DNA of 64,000 nucleotides from Apostichopus japonicus. Taxonomy: Eukaryota > Echinodermata > Holothuroidea > Aspidochirotida > Stichopodidae. The notes below the pieces were generated by a model. It was given only the letters and a program-made list of their open reading frames with translations. It ran no database searches and was not told where the DNA came from. How positions within the stretch are numbered: position 1 is the first letter of the stretch; each line of letters opens with the position of its first letter. The stretch covers positions 16,668,265 to 16,732,264 of the forward strand of contig NC_092573.1 of assembly GCF_037975245.1 (NCBI RefSeq). Direction: 5' to 3'. Of the stretch, positions 49,115 to 62,334 are shown in pieces. The translations under genes were made by a program, and so were the position numbers.

Positions 49115-49426
49115 CATGGCCGTAGAAGCCCAATTTAATTTGGGGCTGTAACGACTTGCCCGAAAAAATTAACAATTTTTTTTCGCGCCCTCCGCGCGTG
49201 TTCAACTTGGAAATATCAATACAAGCATCGGTTATGAAATCGCATGCCATCGTGTACCGTACGGTCCGTGAAAGTTGCGCAGTATACCACGGGATGCTAG
49301 TGTTAACAACGAAATGTCCTATGTAGATGGAGAAAAAGCATAGAGGTCCAATTATGTCAAAATTCTCTTTTACATTGGTAATGGCGAATTAGGGGCTGCA
49401 GCCCCCCCCCCTCTCCTACGCCTATG
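49115..49426. mobile_element. nested hAT-like MITE (family CATRGGCGTAGGAGCCC), 312 bp
   Basis: Left end CATGGCCGTAGAAGCC and right end CTCCTACGCCTATG. Flanks are TGTTTAGT (49107-49114) and TGTGTAGT (49427-49434), 7 of 8. The phrase CTGTAACGACTTGCCCG recurs at 61619 (left half only, in the sister element) and reversed near 24990. It lies within the composite element 48301-50093. Confidence 0.8.
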
Positions 49427-50098
49427 TGTGTAGTGTTCGGTTTCGGAAATGTCTGCTATTTTTTCATTTCCTTCAACGAAGTTTTATAATAGCCGTTATA
49501 AGAGGTTTTTATATTTCTACACCAATAAATTAACAGTGTCTGAATTTTCGAAAGTTTCCTCACCAACATTCTTCATCATACTTTCCTCTACTCTTGCAAT
49601 TTTGACCGGTCTGTTAGAGGTTGAAGGAGGTTTTTCTATATTGGTTGTCCATAGATGAAATTTTGTGCAACATTATGGGTATGTTTTGAAGTGAGTTTAT
49701 TCACGAGAAATGTGAATTTTCAAATTCTGAACAAATAATGGGCTTAAAAACCTTGAAAAGTGGGGCTGTTGGGTATTGTGGGCCGCGACGTAGAATCACC
49801 TACAAAAGCAATGATCCACGGGAGATGCGATGAGGTCGAACATGGTGTGTGACTGGTGACAATCTTCAAAAAGGTTATGGATGGAAACAAAAAACTATTG
49901 GGAAATACTTGGTTCTCAGGCAAAAAGTGTACGCATGGTTGGTTATTTTCAAGCCCGAGAAGTGCCATTTCCGGTGATCTGGGGGGTATCAAAACCAGAA
50001 ATTTTCTTGTACGCTGCGCGCCAACCGATGGTGGCGCTCCGCTTAGACAGTAATTCGCGCCCCCCGGGTTAGAACATCCTGGATACGCCCCTGCTATA

Positions 50099-53000
50099 GT
50101 GTAATTTTCTTTGTGAAAGATCATAAATCAAAGTACATATTGTGTGAAAATTAGGAGGATTGAAGGTGACATAAAGCCTTTTAAAATTCATTGGTAATTT
50201 GTAAATATTACTCTGAACGAGCAGCCGGAAGGGTTGGAGTCCAGTATGCTGAAAATGCTCCTCTTCCAGCTCAAAACCTTAACGGTGATGATAAAGAAAT
50301 TTGATGCTGCCACGGTATAGGCCAAACCATCAGCTATCATGTAGTGGGTAGGATATGCCAGTTGCACAGTTCTTGTTATGCTGAAAGGGGCTAGGAACGT
50401 GACGAATTTAATGTGTAAGTCAATGGAACGAGCAATTGTGGTACGACACTGGCTGTAATCATGGTGCAAATAGACAAAAGATAATGACAGTCGACAAAAG
50501 TGGACTACTTACAAAAATGTGTTCGTTTTTCAACGTGAATGGGAAGTCAGACAAAAGCCAATAAAGGATCTTAAGTGGTTTTATTTTCGGGCATGATTCA
50601 TTGATTGATTGACAGGCTTTATTCGGCTTTGTTCATTGCTATGTTCATTGTTGTTCATTGTTCATTTGTTCATTTGTTCATTGCGGTTCATTGCTATGTA
50701 AGGCTTAGCCTACGTCAAATTTGGTAACAGTGATACTGTTGTTGGTATAAATAAAGGCTTACAACGAAATCAGAATCCCATGAACCTTTAAAACGTTTCA
50801 ATATTCGTACTCAAGGGTACTTGGGAAGTTTTGCTGATATTTATTGAGTTTGTTCAATTGCAACATGTGATAAAAAAAAATAAACAAATTGTGATAATGC
50901 TCATCATATGGAATGCATCAGATAGGCTATAGTCACAATTGTTTGATCTGAGGGTCTGAGATGATATAAGGCCACATTTCTGAAGAGATAGTGTGAGCTC
51001 CACCTCGTCTATTATAACCCCTCAATTAGGGTCTGAACGTAACCGATACACCAATAAAAGGTAACCATTAGACATTTTAAGTTTCAATTTTGCAGTTTTT
51101 TACAGTCTGTATAAATATATAACCTTCGTATATCTTGTGCTTCTAATTGATTTGTGAATGCCCGGTGACCCTGAGAGATCATGGGGTTCGGAAATTTGCA
51201 TTGAAAGGTGGGTTGATTTTATCTATATAATGTATGATCTTTGTCAGTGTCATTGAAAGTGACCCGGGACTCTGTTACGTTACGTAGTATTATCTCAGTC
51301 TGTAATCTCCAAAAGGTGTTGTATAACTGGTGCATTTGTGCATACTAATGAAGTCTACATGCTAATCCGTTATTGAAAAATAACGGAAAGTAATGGTCAA
51401 TATACAAATACCATATATCAGCCGATCAGAGCCAAGGATGAGAAACTAACGGATATGAAGGGGTTTAAGGATGTTCTCATTGCTGACAAATGTGGTAATC
51501 AGTCACTGAGCATTTCTGGTATTAGTACAACCAACAGATGTAGGATTTTGTGGGAGTGGGAGGGGGGAGAAAATAGCCCAAACATTGGAATCTTGTGGGT
51601 AAGAACAAAATACGGAAGAAACAGAGGCTCGCTGCGCTTTATAAGTTACAATGTGGCAATCAGTCACTAAGCATTATGATAACGTTTTCTCAGTGAAATT
51701 CGATGTAAAAAAATGTAAATTTTCATAAATTAAACTTTGCTTTATCGATTCAGCGTGGGGAGAAGGGAGGATGTGAGCCTCTCTGCCCCCGAAATTCGCC
51801 TACGATGTGCATCTAATAGATGTGCGATTTCATAAAATTTCCAAATATGTTTCCCCATTCCTATCCAAACTGCTTGTTTGCTACCCTCCACTTGGCCCCA
51901 CCCACCCCACCCACACCCCTGTTGTATTTGCCCCACCCCTGTTGAATTTGCGTTATTCAAAACTCTCTGTAATTCTGTGTAATTTCTGAGTTTAATGTAG
52001 ATCTTGTCAATTTGAATTAAAAAGATGTGTCTTGCTTGGGTGTCTGCTATCACGTATTGATTTTTAAGTTAAAACCACCACGTACGTCAGACAAGGTTTT
52101 GAGTCGAATGTTCCCATGTGACAATAAACCATGCGTATTTTTTGACCCGATACATCATCTTTTTTAAATTTACTTTTGTAAGAACATCTACAAGGAAGCA
52201 TGCTATTGTTCAAGAGCATGTCTGAAGCTCGCAGCCGTTTGTACAAAATATCCCCTCTAGTACTAATGGATTTTACCAACATTCGTATAGTAATCATTTT
52301 TTGTAGAGTAATATATCATCTGCTCAATAAATAAGCAAAGGATACAAACAGTTCTTAGAATACATTTTAATTTTTACTCTCTTCCTAAGTGACACAGACC
52401 CGAAACCCTAAAGGAAAGGGTCGTAAGTCATAGACAATCTGTTTTTTATCAGCTGTGTTCCCTAAAGAAGAAAAGAAAAGACGGAGTCCACGAAATTTTT
52501 GCGTTTGAAATTAAGCAGGTTGACATGCGAAGACAGTCAATTGCATTAGGTATAATAGCAATTCTTCTATCCACGAAGACAGTTTTAAAAATGTTTTGAC
52601 TGATTGTGATAAAATTCTTTCTACCGATCAGCTATTGTAGGTAAAAACTTACTTTGCCATTTACTTTTCCACTGGATTAAAGTGTTTATTTACCACACGT
52701 TCATTACAAAATGTGAGAGGGCAATGTCCGTCTTGGTGAACCAATGATTTAAGTTTGGCCTACTCTTCCGAAACGGCTACGTCGATTTCCTCCAACTTGG
52801 TAAGAAAGTGTCACCTCATGGGACATTGTCCCTTGGAGACTTTACGAACGAAAGCTAAAAGGTCAGAGGTAAAATTTTGTGTAAAAATATAGGGGAAGCA
52901 TTTAATCGACTTCCGTCACAAAGCGGTTACCATGGTTACTGAGGCCAAAGTTCAACGAAGAAGCAACGGTCAAATGTAAATTCAGAAAGAAATGATATAT

Positions 53001-54395
53001 ATTTTCTGAAGGAAGCAATGACTTCCTACAGGTATCATGGGCATGTCAAATGCTATCAAAATATGCAGTTTTAAAGAGCAAGATATTTTGGGCTACGATG
53101 GGATTTGGATTCAGCAAAGTAATGGCTGTTGTAGCCAAAAGTTTGTTAGCCCATGACAAGTTTGTTTATAATGTACGAGCTACTTTTTTATATTTTCGTT
53201 ATTACAAATTTGTCAATAATTTCCCAGCCATTTTTGCTATTTTATACATAAAAGTTGACATTCTTTTAAGGTCCCTTCCGGGTCACTTTCTGTGTAGCTT
53301 TAAGTGTGAGATCGATGGTATTATCGATATACAAGTTAACGTGGCTTTCAGCTTGCACTCCCATTAAATAAGTGCTCACATTGGGAATGCCACAATCTAA
53401 GTGCTCGATAACTTAGTTGAGCAAAGCACTTGCAATTAACTATGTTTATTATTTCCTAATCAGGTTTGCATTCCTGATTTGCCGCATTATTGTGGAAACC
53501 TTCCGTTATAATTGCAAACAAAAATTTAACAAATAAACATTACTTTCTTCCCTCGGCCCATGTTGTTTAAAATGCAAGATGTTTATTTCATTGGGTTACC
53601 AGACAATGACGGCTCCTATCTCATTCTCTCACTTCCAGTTCCCTTCACTACTCATAGAACTACAGACAGTGGGGGGGGGGGGTTGATGTTTATTTCAATA
53701 ACAACAAAAGAGGAGGGAACAAAAACTAACAGTAGGGAACTTATGCTACCAGTGACGGTATAAATCAGTTGTCTCATTCAGATATTTTGTAAGGCAGTGA
53801 TCTGTACATGGTGATACAATGTATACAAGTAACAATGTACTCAGTTTCAAGAGTCATGCTAAGAAGTATTCCCAACTCTCAGAGTGCCGGTGGAACAAAA
53901 CAGATATTGTACTCTGGTGACATGATTTTGCAAAACACCCGAATAATTGAAGAAGCTTCCGTTGAGAGTTTCATTATGTTACAATACTGATAGTTGTTTT
54001 GAACGGCCACTATAATTTAACCATGTGGTTTGTTACGAATTTACAAGGCTTCTGAAGTGCGATAAAGGTACCACCGTGTGTAACTACATTTCAGTAATTA
54101 AAAAACAGCTTTCATATTTCCATGACCAAATAATTCGAATATTTATGTTATATATTTACCTCTATTAAACAGTACTTATGTCATTGTGTCTCACAGTGTT
54201 CTGTATCGTATAGGTAGACTGTTTATAATTGTACATCATGAATACAATTTACTCGTGCAATGTTAAATATGACCCGACTATACCTGACCATTATAATGTC
54301 GATAATCATAGGAGGTTGAGTGTTTGGGTGCATACAACGACTACTGATCAAGCTTTTGTCAGTTCACAGCTGTGGCAGCCTCAGTTGGGTGGATT
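50099..54395. other. intergenic DNA, mostly nothing recognised
   Basis: Begins with the continuation of repeat copy D (GTGTAATT). A TTCATTG-rich simple stretch lies at about 50625-50695. CCCACCCCTGTTG(T/A)ATTTGC is directly duplicated near 51915-51950. A G-run lies at 53670. No coding region is supported; the 105-codon frame at 53050-53367 has no known motif. Confidence 0.4.
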
Positions 54396-54398
54396 CTA

Positions 54399-54837
54399 TG
54401 GTGCGCCTAGCGTGCCATAAGTAGTGATTGTTTCTCGTGTCCTCATTGGACAGTCATTGTCACACGTCGTTTTCTGATTTCACGAACATGTCCTACCCTT
54501 GCAAAGATAGTGATACTTACGAGAGCAATTAAAAATGCATATCAATATACTGCTGGTCTTTGTTTGCTGGTTCTTCCATGGTCATGGTTTGCAATTTTGG
54601 CATTTATGCTGTAAATAAATCTTCCAACCAGAGCGCTGGAAAACAGCATGTGACATTGTCGTCGAATGAGAGCACGAAAAACCGACATATGTCAATTTAA
54701 TGCGACATACGTCAATTTCAGGACTTTTGGCACAATAGGCGTCGATTTCATCCAATCAGAGCAGGACGCACTTACACTGTCAATTTAAATCGTTATGTGT
54801 CGATTTCAGGACTTACATGGCACACTAGGCGCACCAC
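54399..54837. mobile_element. short TIR element (TGGTGCGCCTAGNGTGCCAT), 439 bp
   Basis: The left end TGGTGCGCCTAGCGTGCCAT and right end ATGGCACACTAGGCGCACCA are inverted repeats over 20 bp with one mismatch. The inner part repeats phrases like CATATGTCAATTT and GTCGATTTCAGGACTT. The same terminus occurs at 41930. Target duplication not resolved. Confidence 0.7.
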
Positions 54838-54949
54838 ACATACGCACCTGGTATGCAATATGGGGACCGGCATTTTCGTCCCGAGTGGTTCACAGGAGTG
54901 GGGACCAGTAAAAAACTTATCTACATTTCCGGGACCACTGGAGACACAT

Positions 54950-55072
54950 CTACATTTACAAGACCACACAAACACACCTACATTAACAAGACCGCAAAAA
55001 CTCACCTACATTAACAAGACCACGCAAACACACCTACATTAGCAAGACCACACAATTACACCTACATTAACA
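54950..55072 (+). repeat. 28-bp minisatellite
   Basis: Four to five units of ACAAGACCACACAAACACAC plus CTACATTA, drifting at the 3' end. The surrounding plus frame (54797-55042) repeats HTNTPTLTRP-like residues for this reason. Confidence 0.82.
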
Positions 55073-55589
55073 ATATCAATAACACATGTCAACATATGAT
55101 TGACCAGTGATTCCCAAATTACAGTAGAGCCATCACTATATACTTATTTTCTGGCACCTTTTACATGACCAGAGATATAAGAATTCTTCAAGTTCATGAC
55201 AGCTAAGAAACCTACATTTACAATATTGGAAAAATATATCTAATTTTTGAAGACTATGGAGATCAACAGAATCTCAAGACCATGCACAATGCAATTATAA
55301 ACATGCATCACTTTCCTTTTTTAAATGTCATACAATAAGTATCAGTCAAACCATACCCTTGCACTGAAGTGCTTCTTTTCAATTTCGTTACAACGACCAT
55401 GTGCCTAAATAAACTGCATATATTTAAATCTTTCTGAAGTTGAGGTCCCCAAATTTCAAATATAAACGTTGTTTATGACTATAAAGTAAATTTCTGGTAG
55501 AAATTGCTAGTGCTAAGGCAGTTTTTATTTGAAATCTTCGCAGGATGCATATCTATAGGTGATTTGGAGGGTCACTTATCGGTATAACT

Positions 55590-57062
55590 GTCAGAAAAGG
55601 AAGCAAATATAAATAGCCTATATTGCTATCTTTATTCGCTGCTTGGGTGTCAAAGCGAAACATATAGATCTACTACTACGATTTTGGGCGGAAATGATCC
55701 CAAACGAAATCATGGATAAAAGCTTATATTATTCCATTATTTTTCTCCTTTTTTTGCCCCGGTGGGGGGGGGGAGGGGTGCGGGGAGAGATGAAAACAGT
55801 AAAAAATATTTTTTTGTGTACACATCTCCCATGTTAAGAGTGCTTGACTATTCGGTCCCCTGATTAAATACACGGCCAATGAAATGTGTGTTTATCGGTC
55901 TTCGAATTGTAGGTACCGTATCGTTATTTGGAGTTACTTGAAATTAAAATGGGCCAATCAGCCGTTTCTATCACAGATTCAAACTAGCACCAGTTAGTTG
56001 TGTGTCAAAGCGAAACATATAGATCTACTACTACGATATTGGGCGGAAATTACCCCAAACGAAATCATAGATAATAGGTTATATTATTCCATTATTTTAT
56101 TTTATTTTTGCCCCGGTAGGGGGGGGGTGGGGCGGGGTCGGAGAGATGAAAACATTAATAAATACTCTTTGTACACATCTCCCATATTAAGAATTCTTGA
56201 CTATTCGGTCCCCTGATTATTTACACGGCCAATGAAATGTGTGTTTATCGGTCTTCGAATTGTAGGTACCGTATCGTTAATTGGAGTTACTTGAACTTAA
56301 AATGGGCCAATCAGCCGTTTCTATCACAGCTTAAAACAAGCACCGTTCTGATCTCATTATTTGTATTATTTGGGATTTTTTCTGGTATTATGTTTCGTAG
56401 CCTAGACTTCTGAAAGGAAGACTTGAGATTGAATCTGAATGCAGCTACATGACGAGCACAGATGTTTAGTTTATTATAGATTCGCTGTTTCAAGTTTGAT
56501 TACAACTTAAAAGTTTTGATTGAAGACAGTACCCTTTTTCTGATCAATTAATAAGAGTTGAACGTCACAGAACAGAGTGGGCATTAGTTCCATTGGCTAA
56601 AACATATAGAAACCGATCTTCAGAGTTAAATAAATTACAGTTAAACTCGACCGGTCCACAAAACAACAAAATGAGAAAGGGATATAAGTAAGAAATACTG
56701 TCAGAAAATGAAGAAAACATAAATATCCTGTACTAGTTTTTTGATTCGCTGCGTTGTTTGTTATAGTGAAATAAATAGTTCTACTTCTACGAAATTTGCC
56801 GGTAATTATCCCAAACGTGATCATAGATAATAGTTTATATTATTATATGATTCACATCTTTTGGGGATGGGGGGGGGGTGAAAACATTTGTTATCCCTTT
56901 TTGTACAGAACCTCTCCTATGTTAAGAATGCTTGACTATTCGGTCCCCTGATTATATACACGGCTAATGAAATTTATGTTTATCGGTCTTCGAATTGTAG
57001 GTACCGTATCGTTATTTGGAGTTACTTGAACTTAAAATGGGTTATTTACCTGGTTTTATTTG
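55590..57062 (+). repeat. three diverged direct repeats of ~355-400 bp
   Basis: GCGAAACATATAGATCTACT at about 55654 recurs at about 56009 and, drifted, at about 56767. Each copy runs through a G-run (55765, 56120, 56870), GTACACATCTCCCAT, CTTGACTATTCGGTCCCCTG, ACACGGCCAATGAAATG and TCTTCGAATTGTAGGTACCG. The first two copies are adjacent (period ~355). The third is separated by about 300 bp of other sequence and more diverged. Confidence 0.88.
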
Positions 57063-59169
57063 AATTTCAAACATGCACCGATTTAAAACTCATAATGCTC
57101 TCTAGCTTACTAAAATAAAGGACTGAGATATTCTGACAACGGCTCAAATTGTTGTTTAAATTTAAGACATATTTTCAAACCTGTCGAAAATAATATATAT
57201 TAGTTTATTAGGTTACTTTTGTTAGTTGTTTTAAGATAGTTTAGGAAAGCAATCCTTCATATAACTCTTTTCTTCACGTAATTCTATTCTATTGATGCTA
57301 TGCTTCATAAACAACTATTTCAAAAATACATTGAAATTGACTTTATGTTAGAAAGGTCACCTGTTTTGATTGTCTTCATATTCGTATTAATTTATAATAT
57401 ACCATTATTCAGAGGCATTCACTCTCTATATCAAAGCATAAGGAAAATCCTTTTCCAAGTTAAAAAGTCCTACGGTAGTATTCTTTTTTAATGTAGATAT
57501 CATTCTGTAGCTATTGGAAATATTGTGGGAAAATACCCAAACCATTTTACATGGTACATGCAAATCAAAAATATTTGTTGGAAGAAAAATCACCGTCTTT
57601 ATAGTATACAAAATTCGTCTGTAACTTGCTCGTCAATGCCTTTATTCAATTAATGTTGTTTGTCCATTCTCTGTTAGAATGTGGCACATTGGTTTTACAA
57701 ATTACTTTTACTTGTCTCAAAGTCTGATTTGGTAGTTGTTTGAATATTGATACCTAATGTAGTTGTCATCCTCTTCTCTATATATTTAATGATCATGCAT
57801 GGCTGGTCCTGTTTAAATACAATGTTAGTCCTGAAGTATTTCTATGGTCCCCATATTTGTATGCAATATACTTTCATACCGGTGTTATGGAAGAGGTGTG
57901 GTTTTAATTTCAGGACCGAGGGCAGCATTCATTAAAGTTGCTTGTCAAAGTCAATGTGTGTTTTTAATTTTACCATGCTGAAAAAAGACACAGATGCATA
58001 CTATGGGCAAAGACAGGACCATCTTAATTTAAAACTTTGAGAGGAGAAAGAGGGCAGCATGATGATGGCTATAAGCCAAAGAAATTCCAGGACCGGGTTT
58101 TCGGTCCTGTCTTTCAAAATGTCCTGCCCTTTAAGGTGTGTTTCCCAGCACCGGTCCTGACATTCTGGGTGAGGTGCATTCATAGAATCCCCGTGGTGTG
58201 TATTCCTGCCTGGCAATTAGCAATCGTTGTGCGCGTGCATCGTAGTTCACAACACGCACAGTTTCAACACATTATCATGAAGGCCTATGATTATATATTT
58301 GTGATGTTCAATTTAAAGAATGAAACCAATACAAACAGTTATTTTTATATACCGGTAGCCCTTTTGACAATAACCATCCCTGCTTCAATGTAATTGCCAT
58401 ATCTACTATGTATATCCATATGTAACCATCACTGTCAATATTCAAATAGCAAATTGAAGATTGATTAAGATTTATACCTTCTTTTAGTTATGTATAGTCA
58501 TGTCATTGAACACTCAGTGTGTCCTTCATTGCCATTCCAGGACAGAATCGATTATATCTCTATAGTGGTATACTTTTATTCGTAAATTTATATAACATTT
58601 CATGTATAACATATCCACTAAATGTAACAGTTTTAACGCATCCGTCTCACGTAAGTTCCTATCTGGAGAGGTCACAGCTGATTGCCAAAGGAGAGCGAGG
58701 ACACGCAGTTTAAAAACAGGAAAAGTTACAGGATTCTCAAGTTATATCATAACAATTAAAGGATTTATGGATGAAAAAATTACATAACAATCGCAACAGT
58801 CAATGTCAAATTGCGGTAGTACGACTGGATTATCCCGTCTATATTAGAAATGCATACTTTTTGTCTGCAGTACAGATGGTTTCGCGCACACACTTCTCAT
58901 GTTGGCCTTGTAAAAGTGGATCGACGCACAACCTTATGGATTGGCGCACGCACCTCTTATGTAGTACAAATACAAGCCTTCGTCTATATAGTTTGACTAT
59001 TTGACTTGTGACTGCCCTGGGACATGGGAAACCGTCGGGTTGGGGAATTCCGCCTTCAAACAAATATTATACAAGTAAACGTCGAATTTCTGCCATATCC
59101 CTTGTTTAACAGGATTTCATCTGATACAGTGGTCTAAGAGGTTTCCGCAACGAGCATACCCTACGTTAT
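57063..59169. other. intergenic DNA, nothing recognised
   Basis: No supported gene. A perfect small hairpin, AGGACCGGGTTTTCGGTCCT, lies at about 58090-58109; the 118-codon plus frame (58037-58393) crosses it and has no known domain. Confidence 0.4.
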
Positions 59170-60132
59170 CATGGGCGGCGATCCTGGGGGGGGGGGGGAA
59201 GGGGGGATATATCCCCCCATGAAAACGGGTGGAGGGGATGTAATACACCATATCCCCCCACCAAATGCCAGGGATAAGAATTTTTTCATGCCTTCATTTA
59301 TGCATCATCGTGAATGTACGGTTCTTTTTAGCTTCATTTCTCGCCTACCATAAACGCAGTGCGATCTTTTCAAATAAACCGTCTTTATAAAGCAAGAATA
59401 GTTGACTGTAGGCTTCATTGGCCCTATAACAACAAAATGTATTATTGCGCCCACGGTATTGATATAGTACATATATGCACCCTCATAGTATTCATATAGG
59501 CCCTATAGTAGGCCTACACACGAACATGTTCCCTCGAACAGCTGAGAATCTCATGTTACCAGGGTAATGCTTAATACACGTTTCACCTGGATGCCCTAGC
59601 AATCGGTACCTAGGAATGTAACTATGTGTAAGTTGTGTATTGCATGTGTATAGGCCTATAATAGCCTGCATGATACCATTTTCTTCATTGAATAATATAA
59701 AAGAGCTCTCGAACATTCTAACGTAGCGCCTGAAACAAGATTGACAGGGGCAATTTTCCCAAAATAACACCCGAAATTTAAAAAAAAGTATTTTGGATCC
59801 TGATTTTGAGATATTTCGGACATGATATCCCTATTTTCTTTCTTCAGGGAGTCTTCCACATTGCTAAGCTTTTAAGCTTTATGGAAGACTTCCCTCCACT
59901 TTGTACTTTTGTGGCAAACAAATAAATAAAATTAAAAAAATTAAAAATTAAAGTTGGGTATTATATATTATTGGAAACCTCGAGAAGTGCCGTTTCCGGC
60001 CATCTAGAGGGTTTGTAAATCCCAAAATTTCCTTGTACGCTTCGCGCCAACACATGGTGGCGCTACGCTTAGATAGTCAACAAGGTCATATCCCCCCCTC
60101 CCCCCACTCGGAAGTATGGATCGCCGCCCATA
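59170..60132. mobile_element. hAT-like TIR element (family CATGGGCGGCGATCC), copy 2, 963 bp
   Basis: Left end CATGGGCGGCGATCC and right end GGATCGCCGCCCATA. There is a perfect 8-bp duplication TACGTTAT at 59162-59169 and 60133-60140. Same terminal family as 10267-11217. G-run/C-run segments lie just inside both ends, and the hairpin module lies near the right end (about 59980-60077). A snap-back GGGAGTCTTCCA...TGGAAGACTTCCC lies at 59847-59894. Confidence 0.87.
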
Positions 60133-60140
60133 TACGTTAT

Positions 60141-60676
60141 ACTACGATACCAGGATGTTAACCAGGAACGACAGGTCTTCTTTATAGATAAATAAATTTA
60201 AAAATGTGTCCAATCTGCAATTTACTACGGAATGTTCCAACCGTTATAAACAAACTCCCCAACTCCAGCTCCCATTTTGGCTTCTCACTTCGCGGGCTTA
60301 TAGGTCTATTGTTACTAACCTTGACGATACAGTTCACAAACACATACTGAATGAGGCTATGAATTATGACTACAACACCATACACAATACCCACCGACAT
60401 AATATTATAAACACTTATAGCCCTATATATCCTCACTCTGTACTCTGTTACTGTTAATGGGAAAATATCACAAAAGACACCCCCCCCCCACCCCCTAAAG
60501 GATGAAACTTAGCGAGACCATATCATTACGGCAGCTCACTTTTTTCACCTTCACGCCATATCGAAAAACTACAACCAAATAAGGTGACGCTGTTTAACTA
60601 AAACTAAACTTGTTCTTACAGCCTAAGCTACAACCTAAGGTATCCTTATAATAATCTAGTCTCGGAGCTACATTAT
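60141..60676. other. short unassigned interval between two TIR elements
   Basis: AT-rich with a C-run near 60481. No gene recognised. Confidence 0.4.
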
Positions 60677-62146
60677 CAGGCGCGTATCCAGGGGGCGTTG
60701 GGGGCGCGCGCCCCCCGGGTAAGAAAAAGAGGAGAGGAAAAAAAGAAAAGAAAAAAGGGAAAAAAGAGGGGGGAAAAAGAGGAGGAGGAGAGGAAGGAAG
60801 GGAAAAGAAAAAGAAGAAAGAGAGAAAAGGAGAAAAGGAGGAAGTAAAAGAAAAACGCCAAGACACCTGGAAGAGAAGGAGAAACAGTGACATCATTACA
60901 GCGCTGATCCCTATTATATACACAAGGTAGCCAGTGACTGATCAAGGATTTCGGAAGGGTCGTGCGCCTCACCTTACCCCTAACATCGTGAACTCCATTT
61001 TTGACGTTTCCATTTTGTCCTCTCTCAAAAATGTATATGCAAATATATACTATATATGGTCTATCATAACGCTTGTGTGTGTATATGAAACCTGCTATGA
61101 AACCAACTGTGGCTGGTCTCGAACTCGACCGTGTCGTCGGGGAACATGACGCATTTCGGGAAGGGGGCGACTGCCCCACCCCCCCCCCACCCCTTGAGCA
61201 TAATTTTTTATGATATCGTTAGTAATTTCAAAATAAAAAATGCTTAGATGCAACTTACAAGGCCGGGGAAGTGTCATTTCCAGCGATCTGGGAGGTATTT
61301 TCGGCCAAAATTTGCTTGTACGCTTCGCGCCAACAAATGGTCCTGGGTTAGGCCATTTCCAGCGATCTGGAAGGCATTTTCGGCCAAAAAATTTCTTGTA
61401 CGCTTCGCGCCAACACATGGTGGCGCTACGCTTAGATAGTTTGCCAACAGGCTTCGCCCTTCCCTTGGCAAATTCCTCGCTACACGCCTGCTCGAATTTG
61501 TAAAGCAAACAGCAGTTATCACCTTATATCAATGAGCATGAAAATGGTGTTCCAAGATGAACATCCTCAAAACTGTATATGTGTGAAGTCATGGGCGTAG
61601 GAGCCCAATTTGATTTGGGGCTGTAACGACTTGCCCGACTAAAATAACAAAACTTTTTCGCGCGCTCCGCGCGCGTTTAGCATGTTAATGTCAATATCAT
61701 ATAAGCCAGCATCGGTTATTACATCGTATGTCATCGTGTACCTTACGATCCGTGAAAGTTGCGCAGTTTACCGCGGGATGCTAATGTAAACAACGAAATG
61801 TCTTATGTAGATGGGGAAGACCTTGAAAAGTGGGGCTGACAGGTATTGTGGGCCGCGACGTAGAATCACCTACACATGCAATGATCCACAGGACATGCGA
61901 TGAGGTCGAACATGACTGGTGACAATCTTCAAAAAGGTTATGGATAAAAAAAACTATTGGGAAATACTTGGTTCTCAGGCAAAAGTGTACATCTGGTTGG
62001 TCATTTTTAAGCCTGAGAAGCGCCATTTCCGAGGGGGGTTTCAAAACAGGAAAGTTTTCTTGTACGCTGCGCGCCAACTGATGGTGGCGCTCCGCTCAGA
62101 TAGTAATTGGCGCCTCCCGGGTCAGAAAATCCTGGATACGCCCCTG
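60677..62146. mobile_element. composite TIR element (family CAGGSGCGTATCCAGG), copy 2, 1470 bp
   Basis: Same termini as 48301-50093 (CAGGCGCGTATCCAGG, CCTGGATACGCCCCTG), with 5-bp duplication ATTAT at 60672-60676 and 62147-62151. Internal order matches copy 1: polypurine tract, block ending CATGACGCATTTCGGGAAGG, hairpin module (here duplicated at about 61239-61335 and 61345-61439), the left part of the CATGGGCGTAGGAGCCC MITE (61591 to about 61815) and a terminal module. The right part of the nested MITE and adjoining sequence are deleted. No transposase. Confidence 0.86.
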
Positions 62147-62247
62147 ATTATATCCTGCTACAGTCAAATTCTATCTTCGCCATCCTCCTAAATCATTTCA
62201 ATGTGCCTAATCATTTCAGTAAGCCATACTGCTCCTCCAGGGAAAAG

Positions 62248-62334
62248 CGGTACTTTCCGCTGACAAAAACGTTGTTTTCCGATGACCAATTGTGTGTGCG
62301 GAAAGCACCGTTTTGTTTCAGCGGAAAGTATCGT
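62248..62334. repeat. 24-bp imperfect inverted repeat
   Basis: CGGTACTTTCCGCTGACAAA (62248 on) and its near reverse complement TTTCAGCGGAAAGTATCG (ending 62334). The centre also contains TGCGGAAAGCACCG. May be the tip of a small element. Confidence 0.6.

Larger units (their letters stand above)
48301..50093. mobile_element. composite TIR element (family CAGGSGCGTATCCAGG), copy 1, 1793 bp
   Basis: Termini CAGGCGCGTATCCAGG and CCTGGATACGCCCCTG are 15-of-16 inverted repeats. The 5-bp duplication CTATA lies at 48296-48300 and 50094-50098. The uninterrupted form of the target is visible in copy B (CATGCCATAGTGTTATT, about 19845) and at 16606-16664. Inside, in order: a G/C hairpin; a ~140-bp polypurine tract; a block ending CATGACGCATTTCGGGAAGG; a 10654-type MITE half with the hairpin module; a nested 312-bp MITE; and a second hairpin module next to the right end. 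No transposase. A 5-bp duplication fits hAT5-like transposition, tentatively. Confidence 0.85.
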
